Part shown: positions 60,348 to 64,000 of the stretch, one piece after another
How positions within the stretch are numbered: position 1 is the stretch's first letter
Layout: each line of letters begins with the position of its first letter
From: Dyadobacter chenhuakuii
Lineage (GTDB): Bacteria; Bacteroidota; Bacteroidia; Cytophagales; Spirosomataceae
NCBI RefSeq assembly: GCF_023821985.2
Contig: NZ_CP098805.1
Location: 2,046,001-2,110,000, forward strand
Direction of reading: 5' to 3'
DNA length: 64,000 nt
Position numbers and translations under genes: made by a program
Notes under the pieces: model-generated
The model's input: only the letters and a program-made list of their open reading frames with translations
Told to the model about the DNA's origin: nothing
The model's database searches: none

Positions 60348-61535
60348 ATGGAAACCCTGACGCAGCCACAAACAACTAAATACAGCCTGGCGGAGCTGAC
60401 CAGCTATTTTCTGAAACTCGGTACGCTGGGCTTTGGCGGTCCCGTTGCCCTGATCGGCTACATGCACCGCGATTTGGTGGAAGACAAAAGGTGGATTAGT
60501 GAAGATGAATACCGCGAGGGCCTGGCCCTTGCCCAACTGGCTCCTGGCCCGCTTGCTGCCCAGCTCGGCATTTACCTGGGCTATGTGCATCACGGGATTT
60601 GGGGCGCTACCCTTACCGGACTTGCCTTTGTGCTACCGTCCTTTGTCATGGTAGTTTTGTTGGGGATGGCTTACAAACTTTACGGCGGGCTTCCCTGGAT
60701 GCAATCTGTGTTTTATGGCGTTGGCGCAGCGGTGATCGGTATCATTACGCTAAGTTGTTACAAACTCACTATCAAATCAATCAGTAAAATAGAGCTACAA
60801 GCGATCAAAAGCAGATGGATCCTCTGGATTTTCTTTTTTACAATGGCCCTCGTTACTGCGATCACGCAGCGGGAAGAAGTGTGGCTTTTCATTCTTCTGG
60901 GCTTCATTTATATGGTCGTGAAAGCGCCGCCCGAATGGCTGCAGCGAAGGGATACATCTTTGTCTGTCATCCTCCTGGCTGGCACGGGCTTCTGGCAATA
61001 TGAGCCTGGCGAGCTCGTCAAACTCGGATTATTTTTCACTCAGGCAGGCGCCTTTGTTTTTGGAAGCGGCCTGGCAATTATTCCATTTTTGCAGGCAGGT
61101 GTCGTTGGCGAAATGGGATGGCTCAATGAGCAGCAGTTCCTGGATTCCGTAGCGGTTGCCATGATCACGCCCGGACCGGTTGTGATAACCGTTGGCTTTA
61201 TCGGCTTCCTGGTTTCCGGGTTTGCCGGGGCGGCTGTCGCTGCCTTGGGCGTCTTTCTTCCCTGCTTTGTTTTCACAGTTTTGCCCGCACCTTACTTCAA
61301 AAAAATCTCCAAGAATGCCAGTATCAAAGCATTTGTCGATGGGATTACAGCGGCTGTGGTCGGCGCGCTGGTCGGGTCGGTCATTGTAATTGCGACCCGC
61401 TCAATTGTTGATATTGCATCGGCCATCCTCGCAGTTGTGACCATACTTGCACTTATTTATTTTAAGAAACTGCAAGAACCTTACATTATCGTGGCTGCGG
61501 CGCTCATTGGTTTTTGCCTGAAAACGTACCTATAA
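60348..61535 (+). CDS. chrA: ChrA-type chromate transporter
   Basis: 395 residues with two homologous chromate-transport domains. The first starts at FLKLGTLGFGGPVALIGYMH RDLVEDKRWISEDEYREGLA LAQLAPGPLAAQLGIYLGY; the second at LFFTQAGAFVFGSGLAIIPF LQAGVV and carries DSVAVAMITPGPVVITVGFI GFLV. Around ten to twelve membrane helices are predicted. ChrA exports chromate in several bacteria. It follows the ChrB-AraC gene by 121 bases and precedes the DUF2490 gene by 19. 'chrA' is given by family resemblance; the substrate may be another oxyanion. Confidence 0.93.
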   Translation: METLTQPQTTKYSLAELTSYFLKLGTLGFGGPVALIGYMHRDLVEDKRWISEDEYREGLALAQLAPGPLAAQLGIYLGYVHHGIWGATLTGLAFVLPSFVMVVLLGMAYKLYGGLPWMQSVFYGVGAAVIGIITLSCYKLTIKSISKIELQAIKSRWILWIFFFTMALVTAITQREEVWLFILLGFIYMVVKAPPEWLQRRDTSLSVILLAGTGFWQYEPGELVKLGLFFTQAGAFVFGSGLAIIPFLQAGVVGEMGWLNEQQFLDSVAVAMITPGPVVITVGFIGFLVSGFAGAAVAALGVFLPCFVFTVLPAPYFKKISKNASIKAFVDGITAAVVGALVGSVIVIATRSIVDIASAILAVVTILALIYFKKLQEPYIIVAAALIGFCLKTYL

Positions 61536-61554
61536 ATTCTGATTAATTGCTTTT

Positions 61555-62286
61555 ATGAAAAGATTAGCTTTACTACTGCTTGTCCTGTTTTCAGTTCCGT
61601 CCCAAGCACAAAAACAAGTCAATAAGCTCAATGGCGTGTGGTTAGGTTATTTCAACCAGACCAGAATAACAGATAAATGGGGTATCTGGCTGGATTTGCA
61701 TGCAAGAAGAACTGATTTTTTAGACCGCTGGTCCACACAGATCATTCGGCCAGGAATTACTTATTATGCCAACGACCACCTCAGGTTCACGGCCGGTTAT
61801 GCCTATGCGCGCAGCTATCCCGCGGCTGGCCTGCACACTGTTCGGCCCGAGAACAGGCTTTGGCAGCAGGTGCTTTGGACGAGCCGTCAGAAGCGGCTGC
61901 AAACCCAGCAGTGGATCCGGGTGGAAGAGCGATTTAACCGCAAGATTGCCAATGACGCTTTGCAGGAAGGTTACAATTTCAACTTCCGGTTCAGGTATCT
62001 GCTCAATCTGATGGTTCCCCTAAACAGTGATTTCATCGAGCCGGGGACAGTGTTCTTTGCATTCAATGATGAAATTCATATCAATGCCGGCAAGCAGATT
62101 ACTTATAATCTTTTTGACCAGAACCGCCTTTTCGTGGGCCTGGGTTACCAGTTTACCAAAGGGCTCAATTTACAAGTCGGTTATATGAACCAGTTTCAGC
62201 AACTTCCTTCCGGCAACCATTTTAACAGCAACAATGTGCTAAGGATTTTTGTGTTTCACAACCTGGATATCCGGGCCAAAAAGTAA
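61555..62286 (+). CDS. DUF2490 outer membrane beta-barrel protein
   Basis: 243 residues with a signal peptide (MKRLALLLLVLFSVPSQAQ). The DUF2490 pattern is seen: GVWLGYFNQTRITDKWGIWL DLHARRTD, RPGITYYANDHLRFTAGYAY ARSY, and alternating-residue strands with aromatic ends down to the C-terminal FVFHNLDIRAKK. The family is thought to be small outer-membrane barrels of unknown role. It lies 19 bases after ChrA, which suggests cotranscription. Confidence 0.85.
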   Translation: MKRLALLLLVLFSVPSQAQKQVNKLNGVWLGYFNQTRITDKWGIWLDLHARRTDFLDRWSTQIIRPGITYYANDHLRFTAGYAYARSYPAAGLHTVRPENRLWQQVLWTSRQKRLQTQQWIRVEERFNRKIANDALQEGYNFNFRFRYLLNLMVPLNSDFIEPGTVFFAFNDEIHINAGKQITYNLFDQNRLFVGLGYQFTKGLNLQVGYMNQFQQLPSGNHFNSNNVLRIFVFHNLDIRAKK

Positions 62287-62301
62287 TAGTTTTCCCCTTT
62301 G

Positions 62302-62706
62302 CTATGCTCGACGGTCGGCTAAATTGGAAAGGGCTCTCTTATTTACCAATCCAGGGATTTCATTGATGCCTCTAAAAATGGCTTTTCCTTGATTCGCTCC
62401 CGTAGTCACCATTTCATCTGCCCCGGCAGAAGGGCCTCCAATCCTGAGAACTGCATCACATTTAGCAATTAGATCAACAGCCACAGGATGAAAGATCCTA
62501 TTGAATATTTCGTCCCCCATGGTTTGCGAACCTGCGGCTTCGATCAATGGCAATGCAAACCATTCCCCCATTACCGGTAGGTGGCCTTTATTATAAACCT
62601 CCAAAGCCGCCTTTGTCATAGCATCTACATTTGCCTCAATCAGCTCCGGATTATCACCTGTTCCCGAACGATAAGGGCCGGCTACTAAGATCATCATTTG
62701 ATTCAT
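62302..62706 (-). CDS. DUF4406 / nucleoside 2-deoxyribosyltransferase-like protein
   Basis: 134 residues: MMILVAGPYRSGTGDNPELI EANVDAMTKAALEVYNKGHL PVMGEWFALPLIEAAGSQTM, then AKCDAVLRIGGPSAGADEMV TTGANQGKAIF. This is the NDT-like fold (DUF4406), with the GPY, 'ALEVYNKGHLPV' and 'CDAV.R..G.S.G.D.E' blocks. Family members cleave or transfer nucleoside sugars, but many are uncharacterised. It is convergent with the DUF2490 gene. Confidence 0.8.
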   Translation of the reverse strand: MNQMMILVAGPYRSGTGDNPELIEANVDAMTKAALEVYNKGHLPVMGEWFALPLIEAAGSQTMGDEIFNRIFHPVAVDLIAKCDAVLRIGGPSAGADEMVTTGANQGKAIFRGINEIPGLVNKRALSNLADRRA

Positions 62707-62864
62707 ACCTCTGTTATTATGTTAATTAATATGTGTTTCTCATGAAAATGTGAGCAGAAAATCCAGTTCGGCCGCTGACCAGGCCCGGCTAACCAGATCA
62801 ATAGCCGTTCACGAACTTCCCTATTATCTTTTCCCTATCCGATAACTCGACGCCTAATTCTGAT

Positions 62865-62872
62865 TACTTTTG
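62865..62872 (+). promoter_or_regulatory. Candidate -7 element (TACTTTTG)
   Basis: TACTTTTG matches TAnnTTTG about 68 bases upstream of the DUF3291 gene. A short inverted repeat GATCA-TTTC-TGATC at 62882-62895 follows and could be an operator. No spaced TTG is seen. Confidence 0.3.
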
Positions 62873-62940
62873 CGCAAGTTAGATCATTTCTGATCAATAC
62901 CTATAAGTGCTTTGAAATAAAACTGATAAAATCCATAGCA

Positions 62941-63441
62941 ATGCAGCAATACCAACTGGCCCAAATTAATGTGGCCAAGATGAAGGGAATTGATATCAAT
63001 GATCCTGTGATGAAAGAGTTTGTAGACAATCTCGATGCAGTTAATGCACTTGCAGAAGTAAGTGAAGGTTTTGTGTGGCGTTTGAAAGCAGAGAATAACA
63101 ACGCAACCGGGCTTGATCCCTTTCAAGACCTGACCATTATCACCAATGTTTCTGTTTGGCGGGATATACCGACTTTACAGGCATTTACCTACCGCTCTTT
63201 TCATGCTGAATTTTTAAAAAGACGGCGCGAGTGGTTTTTGAACTACGGAAAGGTATCCATGGCAATGTGGTGGGTTCCCGCAGGAGCATTGACTACGATG
63301 GAACAAGCCATTGAGCGGCTTGATTATCTGACGACAAATGGCCCTTCTTTTTATGCTTTTAGCTTTAAACATCCCTTTCCAGCACCATTATACGGCGCTG
63401 AACAGATCGTACTGAGTAGTAGTTATCCCAGTCAATGCTGA
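62941..63441 (+). CDS. DUF3291 domain-containing protein
   Basis: 166 residues: YQLAQINVAKMKGIDINDPV MKEFVDNLDAVNALAEVSEG FVWRLKAEN, DLTIITNVSVWRDIPTLQAF TYRSFHAEFLKRRREWF and VSMAMWWVPAGALTTMEQAI ERLDYLTTNGPSFYAFSFK. These are the DUF3291 signatures (an antibiotic-monooxygenase-like ferredoxin fold). Function is unknown. It is a single-gene unit. Confidence 0.88.
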   Translation: MQQYQLAQINVAKMKGIDINDPVMKEFVDNLDAVNALAEVSEGFVWRLKAENNNATGLDPFQDLTIITNVSVWRDIPTLQAFTYRSFHAEFLKRRREWFLNYGKVSMAMWWVPAGALTTMEQAIERLDYLTTNGPSFYAFSFKHPFPAPLYGAEQIVLSSSYPSQC

Positions 63442-63498
63442 CCGACATTCCCCCTGCATATGTCCGGTTTTGCCTGCCTGGCAGAGATATCATTTGAA

Positions 63499-63506
63499 TA
63501 ACTTTG
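63499..63506 (+). promoter_or_regulatory. Candidate -7 element (TAACTTTG)
   Basis: TAACTTTG matches TAnnTTTG about 42 bases upstream of the ATG of the alpha/beta-hydrolase gene. A TTTTG lies 26 bases upstream, longer than the usual spacing. Confidence 0.3.
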
Positions 63507-63548
63507 ATGGGTTGATAATTAAAGTCTGATTTCAAACTATAAAAGCTT

Positions 63549-64000
63549 ATGGCAAATCGCATTATATTCTTTCACGGTGGCGGGTCGAAAGAAGATTATG
63601 ACGCCGACAAAAAACTGGTCGAATCACTGGAAGACAGCCTGGGGGCTCCCTACTCCATCCATTATCCTTTCTTACCCAATGACGGATCACCGGATCTGGG
63701 GAGGCGAAACCAAATTAAGGAAGCAATTTCAGAAAGTGAAGATGGGGTCATCTTAGTTGCCCACTCCCTAGGTGCGTCCATGTTACTGGCATGCCTTTCC
63801 GAATTCAACATTGAGCGAAGGATTGCAGGCATTTTTCTGATTGCGACACCTTTCTGGGCAGGAAGCGAAGACTGGGTGGTGCCTTTTAAATTGCGTCAGG
63901 ACTTTGCAGAAACAATCGATAAGAATATTCCGCTCTTCTTGTATCATTGCCAGGACGATGAGGAAGTTCCGTTTATTCAACTTGCTAATTATCAGCGGGA
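63549..64000 (+). CDS. Alpha/beta hydrolase (RBBP9/YdeN-like), 3' end outside window
   Basis: At least 150 residues from the ATG at 63549, open to the window edge. RIIFFHGGGSKEDYDADKKL has the oxyanion-side HGG, VILVAHSLGASMLLACL has the nucleophile Ser in a G/A-H-S-L-G elbow, and IFLIATPFWAGSEDWVV resembles the small serine hydrolases of the RBBP9/YdeN group. The Asp in LYHCQDDEEVP is likely the catalytic acid; the His lies beyond the window. The cytoplasmic substrate is unknown. Confidence 0.85.
   Translation, partial: MANRIIFFHGGGSKEDYDADKKLVESLEDSLGAPYSIHYPFLPNDGSPDLGRRNQIKEAISESEDGVILVAHSLGASMLLACLSEFNIERRIAGIFLIATPFWAGSEDWVVPFKLRQDFAETIDKNIPLFLYHCQDDEEVPFIQLANYQR

Overview
The window looks like a chromosomal segment of a Bacteroidota bacterium, most likely order Cytophagales (Spirosomaceae; a Dyadobacter-like genome is my best guess from general familiarity, not from a search). 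The signs are two SusC/SusD pairs, FecR/ECF-sigma regulation, a BspA-like protein with a type IX secretion sorting tail, several families found mainly in Bacteroidota (DUF4374, DUF2490, DUF4198, PAS and TPR histidine kinases), and start-proximal TAnnTTTG motifs that match the Bacteroidota -7 promoter element. I saw no tRNA, rRNA, CRISPR array, insertion sequence or integrase.

Layout. 1-7.1 kb: a hybrid histidine kinase cut by the window edge, a PD40 lipoprotein, a DHFR-like reductase, a DedA membrane protein, and a large secreted PQQ dehydrogenase/PKD/cytochrome c/CBM protein. 7.1-15 kb: an ECF sigma - FecR - SusC (with STN domain) - SusD locus, preceded by a DUF4198 gene. 15-22.3 kb: an accessory stretch with a GT14 glycosyltransferase, a phytanoyl-CoA-dioxygenase-like enzyme, lipoproteins, a DoxX/HxlR divergent pair around a perfect palindrome, and an orphan polytopic membrane protein. 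Two genes here end exactly where the 3' stub of a lost gene begins (a Gfo/Idh/MocA oxidoreductase and probably a MocR-like protein), so this stretch has been rearranged. 22.3-29.7 kb: small regulators, a MATE exporter, a PAS histidine kinase, an erythromycin-esterase-like protein, a DUF3253 protein with a fragment of a surface-repeat protein behind it, and a lipoprotein.

29.7-39.6 kb: one long leftward operon of ECF sigma, divergent anti-sigma, DUF4374, TonB receptor, DUF4374, PepSY membrane protein and a second outer-membrane receptor. It is probably for iron/siderophore uptake. Neither receptor carries the STN signalling domain that usually talks to FecR. 39.8-45.9 kb: a BspA-like repeat protein and a LytS/LytTR-type two-component pair flanking a lipoprotein. 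45.9-53.3 kb: a DUF1684 - SusC - SusD - TPR operon behind a well-formed promoter.

53.6-57.4 kb: a tightly packed export operon of an ABC-type membrane domain without its ATPase, a HlyD adaptor and a TolC channel. 57.4-64 kb: a divergent AraC/NmrA pair, a chromate-type operon headed by a ChrB-AraC fusion regulator with ChrA and a DUF2490 outer-membrane protein, and small hypothetical enzymes, ending in an alpha/beta hydrolase cut by the window edge. The items I think most worth following are the ATPase-less ABC operon, the STN-less sigma/anti-sigma iron operon, the ChrB-AraC fusion, and the gene stubs that mark rearrangement junctions.
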